A stretch of 64,000 bases of DNA from Rhodopseudomonas palustris (GCF_003226555.1 NZ_QKQS01000016.1:212835-276834), one strand, 5' to 3'. Shown: positions 36,264-47,573, numbered from the stretch's first letter. The notes: generated by a model not told the origin, from the letters alone. Program-made: numbers and translations.

Positions 36264-37481
36264 TTATTGTCGCTCTCGCAGCGCCGGGACCACCAAAAAT
36301 GGGATCATTCCGAGCACGACGCTGATCAGCGCGAAGCCGAGCACCGGATTGTAGCTCTGGGTGAGGTCGTGCAGCAGGCCGCCGCACCACGAGCCGAACG
36401 CCGAGCCGAGGCCGCTGCCGATCGAGATCGTGCCGTAGATCGTGCCGACGCGCCTGCCGCGGAAGATGCTCATTGCTGTGGCGGTGATCAGCGGGCCGCG
36501 CGAGCCGATCATCGAGCCGAAGCAGATGACGAAGCCGCCGAGCAGCAGCAGGTTCTGGTACCACTGGAGCAGCCACAGCAGTGCGAGGCCGGTGATCGAA
36601 ATCGCGTAGGATACCAGGATCGAAGGTCGACGCCCGATCACTCCATCGAGCCAGCTCACCCCGAGCATGCCGACCACCAGCACGACGCCGGAGAACCCCC
36701 AGGCGGTCGCGGCCTGCAACGGGGTGAATCCGGCGTCGACCAGATAGGCGACCACCTGCACGGAGATCGAGTACATGCCGATCGCGGTGAAAAAGAACGT
36801 CGCGAACAATGCCCAGAACGCATGGTGACGCATCGCGCTGGCCAGCGTCCAATCGTCGTCCACTGCCTCGTTGCTCGGCCGCCGCGTGTGCGCGTCGGCA
36901 CCGGCGGCGAACCGCCGCCACGGCAGCAGCGACAGCGGGACCAGCAGGATCAGCATCGCGACGCCGAGGATCAGATACGCCTCGCGCCAGCCGAACCGCT
37001 CGATCAGGACTTGCGCGACCGGCAGCATCACCAGCACGCCGGCACCGATCGCCGAATACACCACCGCCATCGCGGTCGGCAGCTTGGCGCCGAACCAGCG
37101 CCCCAGCAGGATCGAATTCGGAACGTTGCCGGTGCATGCGATGCCGAGGCCGACGCACAGTCCGACGGTGATCTGCAACTGCCATAGCCGTTCGGCATAG
37201 GCGGCGATCAGCAGCGCGCCGCCGAGCAGCGCCATGCCGAGAGTATAGACCGCGCGGGGGCCGGAGCGGTCGAACAGGCGGCCGACCAACGGCGAGGCGA
37301 GGCCGGTGCACAGCGCCGTCAGCGAATAGATCGACACCACCTCGGCGCGGTCCCAGCCGAACGAGGCCGAGATCGGCAGTAGGAATACGGTGAAGCTCTC
37401 GCCGAGCCCGCGCCCGAGCAACGACAGCACGAAGCACAGGCCGAGAATGAACAGGCCGATGCGCGAGGCACGGTGATCCAA
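36264..37481 (-). CDS. Major facilitator superfamily transporter
   Basis: 405 aa starting at TTG 37481 (MDHRASRIGLFILGLCFVL), with a GGAAC-type ribosome site. Twelve membrane helices are visible, with an MFS loop 2-3 motif in GLASPLVGRLFDRSGPRAV and the equivalent GVSWLDGVIGRRPS in the second half. It resembles the oxalate/formate or monocarboxylate antiporter-like group. Substrate unknown. The 222 bp before cytochrome b561 hold no gene, so it is probably transcribed on its own. Confidence 0.87.
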   Translation of the reverse strand: MDHRASRIGLFILGLCFVLSLLGRGLGESFTVFLLPISASFGWDRAEVVSIYSLTALCTGLASPLVGRLFDRSGPRAVYTLGMALLGGALLIAAYAERLWQLQITVGLCVGLGIACTGNVPNSILLGRWFGAKLPTAMAVVYSAIGAGVLVMLPVAQVLIERFGWREAYLILGVAMLILLVPLSLLPWRRFAAGADAHTRRPSNEAVDDDWTLASAMRHHAFWALFATFFFTAIGMYSISVQVVAYLVDAGFTPLQAATAWGFSGVVLVVGMLGVSWLDGVIGRRPSILVSYAISITGLALLWLLQWYQNLLLLGGFVICFGSMIGSRGPLITATAMSIFRGRRVGTIYGTISIGSGLGSAFGSWCGGLLHDLTQSYNPVLGFALISVVLGMIPFLVVPALRERQ

Positions 37482-37565
37482 GGACGTTCCTTCCCGAACG
37501 AAACCACGTTTTGGGTATCGAACGCGGTTTTGCCGGAAAGGAGCAGGGCCAACTGGCGAATGGGG

Positions 37566-38822
37566 CTATGCAAGCCGAAGCAGCACGTGCTTTTTCTTGC
37601 CCATCGACAGCTTGATCACGCCGTCCGACGACAGATCGGTCGCGGTCAGCGTCATCTTCTCGTCGGTCACCGGCGCATCGTTGACCTTGAGGCCGCCGGC
37701 CTTGATCTGGCGGCGCGCTTCGCCGTTGGAGGCGACCAGGCCGGTCTTCTCCGCGAATGCCGCCAGCACGCCGATCCCGGCGTCGAGTTCGCCGCGGCTG
37801 ATCTCGACGCTTGGCAGATCCTGCGCAGTGCCGCCCTGCTCGAAGGTGGTGCGCGCGGTGGCTTCCGCCTTGTCGGCCGCCTCGCGGCCGTGGATCAGCG
37901 CGGTCGCTTCAGTTGCGAGGATCTTCTTGGCGTCGTTGATCTCGGCACCTTGCAGCTTCGAAAGCCGCTCGATCTCGTCCAGTGGCAGCAGGGTAAACAG
38001 CTTCAGGAAGCGCCCGACATCGGCATCCTCGGTGTTGCGCCAGTACTGCCAGTAGTCGTAGGGCGCCAGCATATCGCCGTTGAGCCAGACCGCACCGGCG
38101 GCGGTCTTGCCCATCTTGGCGCCGGACGATGTCGTCAGCAGCGGGCAGGTCAGGGCGTGAAGCTGATGCGTGCCCATGCGGCGGCCGAGGTCGACGCCGT
38201 TGACGATGTTGCCCCACTGATCCGAGCCGCCCATCTGCAGATTGCATTTGTAGCGGCGCGCCAGCTCGACGAAGTCGTAGGACTGCAGGATCATGTAGTT
38301 GAATTCGATGAACGACAGCTCCTGCTCGCGGTCGAGCCGCAGCTTCACCGAGTCCATCGTCAGCATGCGGTTGATCGAGAAGTGGCGGCCGACGTCGCGC
38401 AGCATCTCGATGTAGTTCAGCTTGGTCAGCCACTCGGCGTTGTCGGCCATCACCGCGTCGCTGTGGCCGTCGCCGAAGGTGATGAACTTCGAGAACGTGC
38501 CCTTGATCGACTCCTTGTTGGCGTCGATCTGCTCGTAGGTGAGGATCTTGCGGGTCTCGTCGCGGCCGGACGGATCGCCGACGCGTGTGGTGCCGCCGCC
38601 CATCAGCGCGATCGGCTTGTTGCCGGTCGCCTGCAGCCAATGCAGCATCATGATCGAGAGAAGGTGGCCGACATGCAGCGACGCGGCCGTGCAATCGTAA
38701 CCCACATACGCGACCACTTCGCCCTTCGCCGCGAGCGCATCGAGCGAGTCGGGGTCGGAAATCTGATGAATGAATCCCCGACTCTGGAGAACATTCATAA
38801 AATCAGACTTAAAAGCGGTCAT
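37566..38822 (-). CDS. tyrS: Tyrosyl-tRNA synthetase
   Basis: 418 aa, the usual length for the bacterial TyrRS. The class I signatures are HVGH ([13 protein letters not shown]) and the KMSKS equivalent KMGKT. Tyrosine-binding residues lie in [12 protein letters not shown] and [15 protein letters not shown]-terminal S4-like RNA-binding domain covers about 350-418 ([16 protein letters not shown]). It charges tRNA-Tyr. The start [12 protein letters not shown] is at 38822. A perfect TATAAT lies about 95 bp upstream. Confidence 0.97.
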   Translation of the reverse strand: MTAFKSDFMNVLQSRGFIHQISDPDSLDALAAKGEVVAYVGYDCTAASLHVGHLLSIMMLHWLQATGNKPIALMGGGTTRVGDPSGRDETRKILTYEQIDANKESIKGTFSKFITFGDGHSDAVMADNAEWLTKLNYIEMLRDVGRHFSINRMLTMDSVKLRLDREQELSFIEFNYMILQSYDFVELARRYKCNLQMGGSDQWGNIVNGVDLGRRMGTHQLHALTCPLLTTSSGAKMGKTAAGAVWLNGDMLAPYDYWQYWRNTEDADVGRFLKLFTLLPLDEIERLSKLQGAEINDAKKILATEATALIHGREAADKAEATARTTFEQGGTAQDLPSVEISRGELDAGIGVLAAFAEKTGLVASNGEARRQIKAGGLKVNDAPVTDEKMTLTATDLSSDGVIKLSMGKKKHVLLRLA

Positions 38823-38915
38823 CTGTATCGGTCTCTGATCACAGTTATTTCACGATCGGCGCAAATCGCGCGCGACGACGCCCAGGAAAGTCTTTCGGGG
38901 CCGTTACCCCGTGGC

Positions 38916-38921
38916 ATTATA
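38916..38921 (-). promoter_or_regulatory. Candidate -10 element of the tyrS promoter
   Basis: A perfect TATAAT on the minus strand. The best -35 (TTGTGT) is only 15 nt upstream, so the promoter is incomplete by consensus. It predicts a tyrS leader of about 85 nt containing a small hairpin CGGGG/CCCCG (38896-38911). Confidence 0.4.
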
Positions 38922-38979
38922 AGAACTAGGTGTTTGACACAAGTTGGACGTTCTGCAGCGGGCAGAAAGGCGCGTTGCC

Positions 38980-40083
38980 ATGATGATGACGGCGATCGGA
39001 CTGATGAGCGGCACCTCGCTCGACGGCGTTGATGTCGCGCTGATCAAGACCGATGGGCGGCGCGTCGCTGCGCTCGGTCCGTCGGGCTACCGGCCTTATA
39101 CCGAGACCGAGCGCGGCCTGCTGCGCCAGGCGCTTGCGGAGGCGACGGAGCTCGACCGCCGCGATGCGCGCCCCGGCGTGCTCGCCGAAGCCGAGCGGGC
39201 GGTGACGATCGCGCATGCCGAAGCGGTCTCGGCATTCATCGCGCAATACCGGCTGTCTGCCGCCGCCATCGACGTCGCCGGCTTTCACGGCCAGACCGTG
39301 CTGCACCGGCCGGAGGCGAAGCTCACCGTCCAGATCGGTGACGCTGCTGCGCTGGCCAGGGCGATTCGTATTCCTGTGGTGTACGATTTCCGTGCCGCCG
39401 ACGTCGCGTCGGGCGGTCAGGGGGCGCCGTTCGTGCCGGTGTATCATCGTGCGCTGACGCAGTCGCTCAGCCGTGACGGCGCGGTCGCGGTGGTGAATAT
39501 CGGCGGCGTCTCCAACATCACTTATATCGACGGCAGCGATACGCTGATCGCCTGCGATACAGGGCCCGGCAACGCGCTGCTCGATGATTTCGTGTTCCGC
39601 ACCCAAGGCAAGCCGTTCGACTGCGAGGGCCGGCTGGCGGCGCAAGGCGTGGTCGATCAGGCGTGGGTCGGCGATGCGCTGCAGCATCCGTTCTTCATCA
39701 AGCCGCCGCCGAAATCGCTCGACCGCAACGACTTCGCCGGGCTCGCACTGCGCGACTGGTCGGCGGCTGATGGCGCAGCGACGCTGACCGCGTTCACCAC
39801 CCGGGCGATTGCGGCGGTGGTGCCGCTACTGCCGAAGCCGCCCGCGAGCTGGGTCGTCACCGGCGGCGGGGCGCGGAACCTGACGATGATGCGGATGCTG
39901 CGCGACGCGCTGGCGCCGGCCAGCATCGACAGCGCCGACGCACTCGGCTGGTCGGCGGATGCGATGGAGGCGCAGGCGTTCGGCTTCCTCGCCGCGCGTG
40001 GACTGAAGGGGCTGCCGCTCAGCTATCCGGCGACGACCGGTGTCGCGTTCCCGATGACCGGCGGGCTGCTGGCGCGGCCGTAG
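38980..40083 (+). CDS. anmK: Anhydro-N-acetylmuramic acid kinase
   Basis: 367 aa. It begins with three ATG codons (MMMTAIGLMSGTSLDGVDVA); the first is at 38980. GLMSGTSLDG is the family signature and ATP-binding loop. Other conserved parts are DVAGFHGQTVLHRP, IGGVSNITYI, CDTGPGNALLDDF and VVTGGGARN. It phosphorylates and opens 1,6-anhydro-MurNAc during peptidoglycan recycling. It is divergent from tyrS, with 157 bp between, the usual tyrS-anmK arrangement. Confidence 0.95.
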   Translation: MMMTAIGLMSGTSLDGVDVALIKTDGRRVAALGPSGYRPYTETERGLLRQALAEATELDRRDARPGVLAEAERAVTIAHAEAVSAFIAQYRLSAAAIDVAGFHGQTVLHRPEAKLTVQIGDAAALARAIRIPVVYDFRAADVASGGQGAPFVPVYHRALTQSLSRDGAVAVVNIGGVSNITYIDGSDTLIACDTGPGNALLDDFVFRTQGKPFDCEGRLAAQGVVDQAWVGDALQHPFFIKPPPKSLDRNDFAGLALRDWSAADGAATLTAFTTRAIAAVVPLLPKPPASWVVTGGGARNLTMMRMLRDALAPASIDSADALGWSADAMEAQAFGFLAARGLKGLPLSYPATTGVAFPMTGGLLARP

Positions 40084-40092
40084 CCGGAGGCG

Positions 40093-40740
40093 TCAGCGTA
40101 CGTTGGCGAGCCGCATGTCCAGATAGGACGTGATCGTCTCCATCAGCGGCTCCATCCGATCTTCGAAGAAGTGATTGGCGCCGGGGATGGTCTGCTGGTC
40201 GATGACGATGCCCTTCTGGGTCTTGAGCTTCTCGACCAGGGTGTTGACGTCCTTGGCCGGAGCCACGATGTCCTTCTCGCCATGGACGATCAGGCCGGAC
40301 GAGGGGCAGGGCGCCAGGAACGAGAAGTCGTAGCGGTTCGGTTCCGGCGCGATCGAGATGAAGCCCTCGACCTCGGGCCGACGCATCAACAGTTGCATGC
40401 CGATCCAGGCGCCGAACGAGAACCCGGCAACCCAGCAGGCGCGCGCCTCGGGGTTGATGGTCTGGGCCCAGTCGAGCGCCGAGGCCGCATCTGCCAGTTC
40501 GCCGGTGCCGTGGTCGAACGAGCCCTGGCTGCGACCGACGCCGCGGAAATTGAAGCGCAGCACCGAGAAGCCGCGCGCGACGAAGGCGTAATACACCTGA
40601 TAGACGATCGGGTGATTCATGTTGCCGCGGAACTGCGGATGCGGGTGCAGCACCATCGCAATCGGCGCGTTCTTCTGCTTGGCGGGGTGGTAGCGGCCTT
40701 CGAGGCGGCCCGCCGGACCGGTGAAAATGACTTCGGGCAT
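40093..40740 (-). CDS. Alpha/beta hydrolase (COG2945-like)
   Basis: 215 aa. The nucleophile elbow is G-F-S-F-G (VAGFSFGAWIGMQLL), with the oxyanion region VLHPHPQFRGNMNHP, the acid in LIVHGEKDIVAP and the catalytic His in PGANHFFEDR. This is the small serine-hydrolase group COG2945, with unknown physiological substrate. In several alphaproteobacteria a member sits beside the SUF cluster, as it does here, facing away from the cysteine desulfurase gene. The link to Fe-S assembly is by position only. Confidence 0.85.
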   Translation of the reverse strand: MPEVIFTGPAGRLEGRYHPAKQKNAPIAMVLHPHPQFRGNMNHPIVYQVYYAFVARGFSVLRFNFRGVGRSQGSFDHGTGELADAASALDWAQTINPEARACWVAGFSFGAWIGMQLLMRRPEVEGFISIAPEPNRYDFSFLAPCPSSGLIVHGEKDIVAPAKDVNTLVEKLKTQKGIVIDQQTIPGANHFFEDRMEPLMETITSYLDMRLANVR

Positions 40741-40973
40741 CAGCGATCCTTGCGCGACATTGTGGGAATGGGCCTGCCGCGCCGTGCACGGGCGGGTCCT
40801 GCCAGCAACAGCCGCCGGCTGCCGCGAAGCGGATCGGGCAGGCGGCCGGAGGAAACGGGGAGCTGCGTTCTAGCATGGAGCGCAGGGCCAAATGCAAGCA
40901 TATTGAACAGGGTGGGCCGGCGGCGGAGCCGATCACCGGCGGATCGACTGCTGTGAAGGGGGAAACAAGCGCG

Positions 40974-42146
40974 GTGACGGCCAATCGAGTTTACCTGGAC
41001 TGGAATGCGACCACGCCGCTGCGGCCGGAGGCGAAGGCGGCGATGACCTCGGCGCTCGATCTGGTCGGCAATCCGTCCTCGATCCATGCCGAAGGACGTG
41101 CGGCGCGCGGCCTGCTCGAGCAGGCCAGGGCGCAGCTCGCCGAGGCCGTTGGGGCAGTGCCGCGCGATGTCGTATTCACCTCAGGGGGCACCGAGGCGAA
41201 CGCTCTGGCGCTGACGCCGGGCCTCCGGATCGGCTCGGAACCCGTTGAACGATTGTTGGTTTCCTCGATCGAGCACGCCGCGGTGCTGAGCGGCGGCCGG
41301 TTCACTGCGGAACGCGTGGACCAGATCCGGGTCACGCCGGACGGCGTGGTCGATCTCGACCACCTGCGCGCCATGCTGGCTAGCGGTCCAGCCACCCTGG
41401 TGTCTGTGATGCTCGCCAACAACGAGACCGGTGCGCTTCAGCCGATTCGTGAAGTCGCTGAGATCGTCCATGAAGCAAGCGGGGTGCTTCATGTCGATGC
41501 GATCCAGGCGTTCGGCAAGATTTCGTTCAGAATCAAAGATCTCGGGGCCGATCTTCTGGCCTTGTCTGCACACAAGATCGGGGGCCCCAAGGGGGTCGGT
41601 GCGCTGGTGCTCGGTTCCGGGCTGTCGGGGCCGGAGCCTTTGCTGCGCGGCGGCGGCCAGGAATTGGGGCGGCGGGCCGGCACCGAGAACCTAGTCGGGA
41701 TCGCTGGTTTCGGCGCGGCGGCGGCTCTCGCCATCCCTGCGATCAAGCACGACATGGTCCGGGTCGAAGGATTGCGGACACGACTTGAGGCCGGCTTGCG
41801 ACATATTGCCGGGGAGGACGGGGTGATCATGTCGGCCGGTGTGCCGCGGCTCCCCAACACGACGCTCGTCGCAATTCCGGGATTACGCGCCGAAACCGCC
41901 GTAATCGGCTTCGATCTGGCCGGTATCGCGGTGTCGTCGGGGTCGGCGTGTTCGTCTGGCAAGGTGCAGCCGTCGCACGTGTTGGGGGCGATGGGCTGCG
42001 GCCCGGAACTTGCTAAGTCTGCAATCAGGATCAGCCTCGGCTGGTCGAGTAGCGAATCCGACATTGATTGTTGTCTGGAGGCTTGGAGAAAGCTGGTCGG
42101 CAACATAGCTAGAAGGGATCGTGAAACAGTGCTTGAACGGTTCTAA
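40974..42146 (+). CDS. Cysteine desulfurase, NifS/IscS-like, first gene of the SUF operon
   Basis: 390 aa from GTG 40974, chosen because the family starts just before VYLDWNATTPL and AAGGGGGA lies upstream. The PLP lysine is K201 (SAHKIGGPKG), and the catalytic cysteine is C326 (VSSGSACSSG) in a long loop, the group I arrangement typical of IscS/NifS rather than SufS. It removes sulfur from cysteine as a persulfide for Fe-S cluster assembly. It precedes sufB by 83 bp. A second, group II desulfurase (sufS) is in the same operon, the standard alphaproteobacterial pattern. No iscR gene is adjacent. Confidence 0.93.
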   Translation: MTANRVYLDWNATTPLRPEAKAAMTSALDLVGNPSSIHAEGRAARGLLEQARAQLAEAVGAVPRDVVFTSGGTEANALALTPGLRIGSEPVERLLVSSIEHAAVLSGGRFTAERVDQIRVTPDGVVDLDHLRAMLASGPATLVSVMLANNETGALQPIREVAEIVHEASGVLHVDAIQAFGKISFRIKDLGADLLALSAHKIGGPKGVGALVLGSGLSGPEPLLRGGGQELGRRAGTENLVGIAGFGAAAALAIPAIKHDMVRVEGLRTRLEAGLRHIAGEDGVIMSAGVPRLPNTTLVAIPGLRAETAVIGFDLAGIAVSSGSACSSGKVQPSHVLGAMGCGPELAKSAIRISLGWSSSESDIDCCLEAWRKLVGNIARRDRETVLERF

Positions 42147-42229
42147 GAGGGTTTCATCCCGTGACGGATCGTGTAAGCATGTCTTTCGCAGATCCACCGC
42201 GGTCCTTGAAACCGTGAGCGGAGGTTTGA

Positions 42230-43726
<1,497 letters not shown>

Positions 43727-43741
43727 CGCCGGCAAGCTTCA

Positions 43742-43768
43742 CGAGGTGGCCGCGCCGCGGCCGCCTCG
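43742..43768 (+). repeat. 13-bp hairpin in the sufB-sufC gap
   Basis: Arms 43742-43754 and 43756-43768 (CGAGGTGGCCGCG and CGCGGCCGCCTCG) pair fully, with one G-U wobble. The loop is minimal, so the top pairs probably open. No T run follows. It begins 15 nt after the sufB stop and may stabilise the upstream mRNA or reduce read-through. Confidence 0.6.
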
Positions 43769-43797
43769 CAGGATCCGCAACGAGAACGTCATACCAA

Positions 43798-43840
43798 CTC
43801 ATCCTTCGAGGCGCGCGCCGCGATCGATCCTCAGGATGAG
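43798..43840. repeat. Dispersed palindromic repeat copy before sufC
   Basis: CTCATCCTTCGAGG at the left and CCTCAGGATGAG at the right (ending 43840) form an imperfect stem around a GC-rich centre. From memory, this sequence type (cctcatccttcgag...cctcaggatgagg) is a very frequent intergenic repeat in Rhizobiales. It ends 20 bp before the sufC ATG. Confidence 0.65.
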
Positions 43841-43860
43841 AGCCAAACAGGAAGGTCGTT

Positions 43861-44619
43861 ATGCCTGCATTGCTCGAAGTGAAGGACCTCCAGGTCAGCG
43901 TCGCGGATCGCGAGATCCTGCACGGCCTGACGCTTTCGGTGAACGAAGGCGAAGTGCACGCGATTATGGGGCCGAACGGCTCCGGCAAGTCGACGCTCAG
44001 CCACGTCATCGCCGGCAAGCCGGGCTACGAGGTGACCGGCGGCCAGATCCTGTTCAAGGGCGAGGATCTCTTGGAGATGGAGCCGAACGAGCGCGCCGCC
44101 AAGGGCGTGTTCCTGGCGTTCCAGTATCCGGTCGAGATCCCCGGCGTCGCCACCATGAACTTCCTGCGCACCGCGCTGAACGCGCAGCGCAAGGCACGCG
44201 GCGAGGACGAACTGTCGACGCCGGATTTCCTCAAGCGCGTTCGTGAAGTCTCCGGTTCGCTCGGTATTCCGCAGGAGATGCTGAAGCGCGGCGTCAATGT
44301 CGGCTTCTCGGGCGGCGAGAAGAAACGCAACGAAGTGCTGCAGATGGCGCTGTTCCAGCCCAGCCTGTGCATCCTCGACGAGATGGATTCCGGTCTCGAC
44401 ATCGATGCGCTGCGGATCGCCTCCGAAGGCGTCAACGCGCTGCGCGCGCCGAACCGCTCGATGGTCGTGATCACCCACTATCAGCGGCTGCTCGACTACA
44501 TCGTGCCCGACGTCGTGCATGTGATGTCGAAGGGCAAGGTGGTACGCAGCGGCGGCAAGGAGCTCGCGCTCGAGCTCGAAGCCAACGGCTACGCGCAATA
44601 TCAGGAAGCGGCGGCCTGA
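43861..44619 (+). CDS. sufC: Fe-S assembly ATPase SufC
   Basis: 252 aa ABC-type ATPase of the SufBCD complex. Walker A is GPNGSGKST, the Q-loop is AFQYP, the signature is VGFSGGEKKRNEVLQM, Walker B is LCILDEMDSGLDID and the switch His is in VITHYQRLL. It is soluble and hydrolyses ATP to drive conformational change of SufB-SufD. GGAAGG before ATG 43861 serves as the ribosome site. Confidence 0.98.
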   Translation: MPALLEVKDLQVSVADREILHGLTLSVNEGEVHAIMGPNGSGKSTLSHVIAGKPGYEVTGGQILFKGEDLLEMEPNERAAKGVFLAFQYPVEIPGVATMNFLRTALNAQRKARGEDELSTPDFLKRVREVSGSLGIPQEMLKRGVNVGFSGGEKKRNEVLQMALFQPSLCILDEMDSGLDIDALRIASEGVNALRAPNRSMVVITHYQRLLDYIVPDVVHVMSKGKVVRSGGKELALELEANGYAQYQEAAA

Positions 44620-44642
44620 GCGCCGCCGATCGGGACACGGTC

Positions 44643-45956
44643 ATGAACATCGCAGTGGCGAAACCCGACAAGCTCGACACCGTCAGCGACAATTTCGCTG
44701 CGGTCAGCGCCCGCGTGCCGGGCGCGGGCAAGGTCGCCGACACCCGCCGTCAGGCGCTCGATACGTTCCTGCGTATCGGGCTGCCGCATCGGCGGATCGA
44801 AGATTGGAAGTACACCGACCTGCGCGCGCTGATGCGCGAGGTGCTGCCGCTCGCGGCGGAGCCCGAGGCGAGCGCGCTGTCGCGCGCCGAGGCCGCCGCC
44901 AAGCTGCACGCGATCGACGGCGTCCGCCGCTTGGTGCTGGTCGATGGCGTCCTGGCGCCGGGTCTGTCGGATCTTGCGGGGCTCGAATCCGGCCTGTCGA
45001 TCCGCAGCCTGCGCGAGGCGCTGCAGAGCGGCGACGATCGCGTGCTGTCGCTCGACACCGCCGATCCGATGGTGGCGCTCAACACCGCGCTGATGACCGA
45101 CGGCGTCGTCATCGAGGTCGCGGACGGCACCACGCTGGCTCGGCCGCTTCACGTCCTGCACGTTGCCTCCGGCGAAGCGCCGGCTGCAATGTTCACCCGG
45201 TCGCGGATTGCGCTCGGCAACGCCGCGGTGGCGACGGTGGTCGAGAGCTACGTGGCGGGCGAGGGCGCCGGCGCCTATCAGGTTCACGATTCCGCTGTGA
45301 TCGCGGTCGGCGACCACGCGCGTCTCGACTACGTGCGGATCGTCGAAGACTCCCGCGAGGCGTTCAACGTGACCTCGGCGACGGTCGCGGTCGGAACGCA
45401 TGCGCATTTCAACGCCTTCTGCATCACCACCGGCGGATTCGTCAGCCGCTATCAAGCGGTGGTGACGGTGGCCGGTTCGCACTCGGAGGTGCAGACCAAC
45501 GGCGTCAATCTGCTCAACGGCAAGCAGCACGCCGACACCACGCTGGTGATGAATCACGACGTGCCGCATTGCGCCAGCCGCGAAGGTTTCCGCGCGGTGG
45601 TGGATGACCGCGGCCATTCGGTGTTCCAGGGCCGGATCAACGTTCGCCAGCCGGCGCAGCAGACCGACGCCAAGATGATGACGCGGGCGCTGTTGCTGTC
45701 CGACGAGGCCGAGGTCGACAACAAGCCCGAGCTCGAGATCTTCGCCGACGACGTCACCTGCGGTCACGGCGCGGCCGTCGGTGCGCTCGACGATTCCTTG
45801 CTGTTCTATCTGCGTGCCCGCGGATTGCCGCAGAAAGAAGCCGAGGCGATGCTGATCCAGGCGTTCGTCGGCGAGGCGATTGAGGCGATTGCGGACGACA
45901 ATTTGCGTGAGCTGGTGACCGCGGCCGCGGTGCGCTGGCTGGAGGCGAGGCAATGA
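44643..45956 (+). CDS. sufD: Fe-S assembly protein SufD
   Basis: 437 aa, beginning at ATG 44643, 23 bp after sufC. It has the SufB/SufD-fold beta-helix region with QTNGVNLLNGKQHADTTLVM, the HDVPHCASREGFRAVVDD segment, and the C-terminal helical part DDSLLFYLRARGLPQKEAE. The first ~100 residues contain RIEDWKYTDLR, the usual SufD N-terminal motif. It pairs with SufB in the scaffold. It ends in an ATGA overlap with sufS. Confidence 0.96.
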   Translation: MNIAVAKPDKLDTVSDNFAAVSARVPGAGKVADTRRQALDTFLRIGLPHRRIEDWKYTDLRALMREVLPLAAEPEASALSRAEAAAKLHAIDGVRRLVLVDGVLAPGLSDLAGLESGLSIRSLREALQSGDDRVLSLDTADPMVALNTALMTDGVVIEVADGTTLARPLHVLHVASGEAPAAMFTRSRIALGNAAVATVVESYVAGEGAGAYQVHDSAVIAVGDHARLDYVRIVEDSREAFNVTSATVAVGTHAHFNAFCITTGGFVSRYQAVVTVAGSHSEVQTNGVNLLNGKQHADTTLVMNHDVPHCASREGFRAVVDDRGHSVFQGRINVRQPAQQTDAKMMTRALLLSDEAEVDNKPELEIFADDVTCGHGAAVGALDDSLLFYLRARGLPQKEAEAMLIQAFVGEAIEAIADDNLRELVTAAAVRWLEARQ

Positions 45957-47200
45957 GTACGCATCCGGCGGTCAGCAACGGCAGCTACGACGTCGCCCGC
46001 GTCCGTGAAGACTTTCCGGCGCTGTCGCTGGAGGTCTACGGCAAGCAGCTGGTGTATCTCGACAACGCTGCCTCGGCGCAGAAGCCGCGCCAGGTGCTGA
46101 CTCGGATGACGCAGGCCTACGAGAGCGAATACGCCAACGTGCATCGCGGCCTGCATTATCTCGCCAACGCTGCGACCGAGGCCTATGAGGGCGGCCGCGC
46201 CAAGGTGCAGGGACTGCTCAACGCCAGGCGGCCGGAAGAGATCATCTTCACCCGCAACGCCACCGAAGCGATCAACCTGGTGGCGTCGTCGTGGGGCGCG
46301 CCGAACATCGGCGAGGGCGACGAGATCGTGCTCTCGATCATGGAGCACCATTCCAACATCGTGCCGTGGCACTTCCTGCGCGAGCGCCAGGGCGCCGTGC
46401 TGAAATGGGCGCCGGTCGACGACGAAGGCAACTTCCTGCTCGACGAGTTCGAGAAGCTGCTGACCGCCAAGACCAAGCTGGTCGCGATCACCCAGATGTC
46501 GAACGCGCTCGGCACCGTCGTTCCGGTCAAGGAGGTGGTGAAGATCGCCCACGCCCGCGGCATTCCGGTGCTGGTCGACGGCAGCCAAGCGGCGGTGCAT
46601 CTCGCCATCGATGTCCAGGATATCGATTGCGATTTCTACGTCATGACCGGGCACAAGATTTACGGCCCGACCGGGATCGGCGCGCTGTACGGCAAGTACG
46701 ACATCCTCGCCAAGATGCGCCCCTTCAACGGCGGTGGCGAGATGATCCGCGAGGTGGCGCAGGACTGGGTGACATACGGCGACCCGCCGCATCGATTCGA
46801 GGCCGGCACGCCGGCGATCGTCGAAGCGGTGGGACTCGGAGCGGCGATCGATTACGTCAATTCGATCGGCAAGGAGCGGATCGCCGCCCACGAACACGAT
46901 CTTTTGACCTACGCCGATCAGCGGCTGCGCGAGATCAACGCGCTGCGGATCATCGGTTCTGCAAAGAACAAGGGGCCGGTGATTTCCTTCGAAATGAAGG
47001 GCGCTCACCCGCATGATATCGCGACAGTGATCGATCGGCAGGGGATCGCGGTTCGCGCCGGCACCCATTGCGTGATGCCGCTGCTGGAGCGGTTCCAAGT
47101 CACTGCGACGTGCCGTGCGTCGTTCGGCATGTATAATACCCGTGAGGAAGTGGACCAACTCGTCAGTGCGCTGATCAAGGCGCGGGATCTGTTCGCATGA
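45953..47200 (+). CDS. sufS: Cysteine desulfurase SufS (group II)
   Basis: 415 aa. The PLP lysine is K235 in MTGHKIYGPTG, and the catalytic cysteine is C373 in RAGTHCVMPLLERF, in the short loop typical of SufS. It mobilises cysteine sulfur for the SufBCD scaffold; no sufE gene is visible in this operon, so the sulfur acceptor is elsewhere. It starts within the sufD stop and ends in a 4-bp overlap with sufT, so translation of sufD-sufS-sufT is coupled. Confidence 0.97.
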   Translation: MSTHPAVSNGSYDVARVREDFPALSLEVYGKQLVYLDNAASAQKPRQVLTRMTQAYESEYANVHRGLHYLANAATEAYEGGRAKVQGLLNARRPEEIIFTRNATEAINLVASSWGAPNIGEGDEIVLSIMEHHSNIVPWHFLRERQGAVLKWAPVDDEGNFLLDEFEKLLTAKTKLVAITQMSNALGTVVPVKEVVKIAHARGIPVLVDGSQAAVHLAIDVQDIDCDFYVMTGHKIYGPTGIGALYGKYDILAKMRPFNGGGEMIREVAQDWVTYGDPPHRFEAGTPAIVEAVGLGAAIDYVNSIGKERIAAHEHDLLTYADQRLREINALRIIGSAKNKGPVISFEMKGAHPHDIATVIDRQGIAVRAGTHCVMPLLERFQVTATCRASFGMYNTREEVDQLVSALIKARDLFA

Positions 47201-47565
47201 CCGATACGATCGAAGCCAAAGCCAATATGCAGACCGTCTCGGCGCTGCCGCCGGAGGAGACCGAGCGGCTCGGCACCGAGATCGTCGGCGCGCTGAAGAC
47301 GGTGTTCGACCCGGAAATTCCGGCCGACATTTACGAGCTCGGGCTGATCTACAAGGTCGAGATCAAGGACGACCGTACCGTCGATCTCGACATGACGCTG
47401 ACGACGCCGAACTGTCCGGCTGCAGCCGAATTGCCCACCATGGTCGAGAATGCGGTCGCCTCGGTGCCGGGCGTCGGGGTGGTCAACGTCAACATCGTCT
47501 GGGAACCGCCGTGGACTCCGGAGCGAATGAGCGACGAAGCCCGGCTCGTGCTGAACATGTGGTGA
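47197..47565 (+). CDS. sufT: SufT, MIP18/DUF59 Fe-S maturation factor
   Basis: 122 aa with the MIP18 (DUF59) fold: VFDPEIPADIYELGLIY, then the DLDMTLTTPNCPAA motif holding the conserved cysteine, then VNIVWEPPWTPERMSDEARL. It helps transfer Fe-S clusters to target enzymes under high demand. The first ~30 residues are a family-variable extension. It begins by ATGA overlap with sufS. Confidence 0.94.
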   Translation: MTDTIEAKANMQTVSALPPEETERLGTEIVGALKTVFDPEIPADIYELGLIYKVEIKDDRTVDLDMTLTTPNCPAAAELPTMVENAVASVPGVGVVNVNIVWEPPWTPERMSDEARLVLNMW

Positions 47566-47573
47566 GGAACGGA

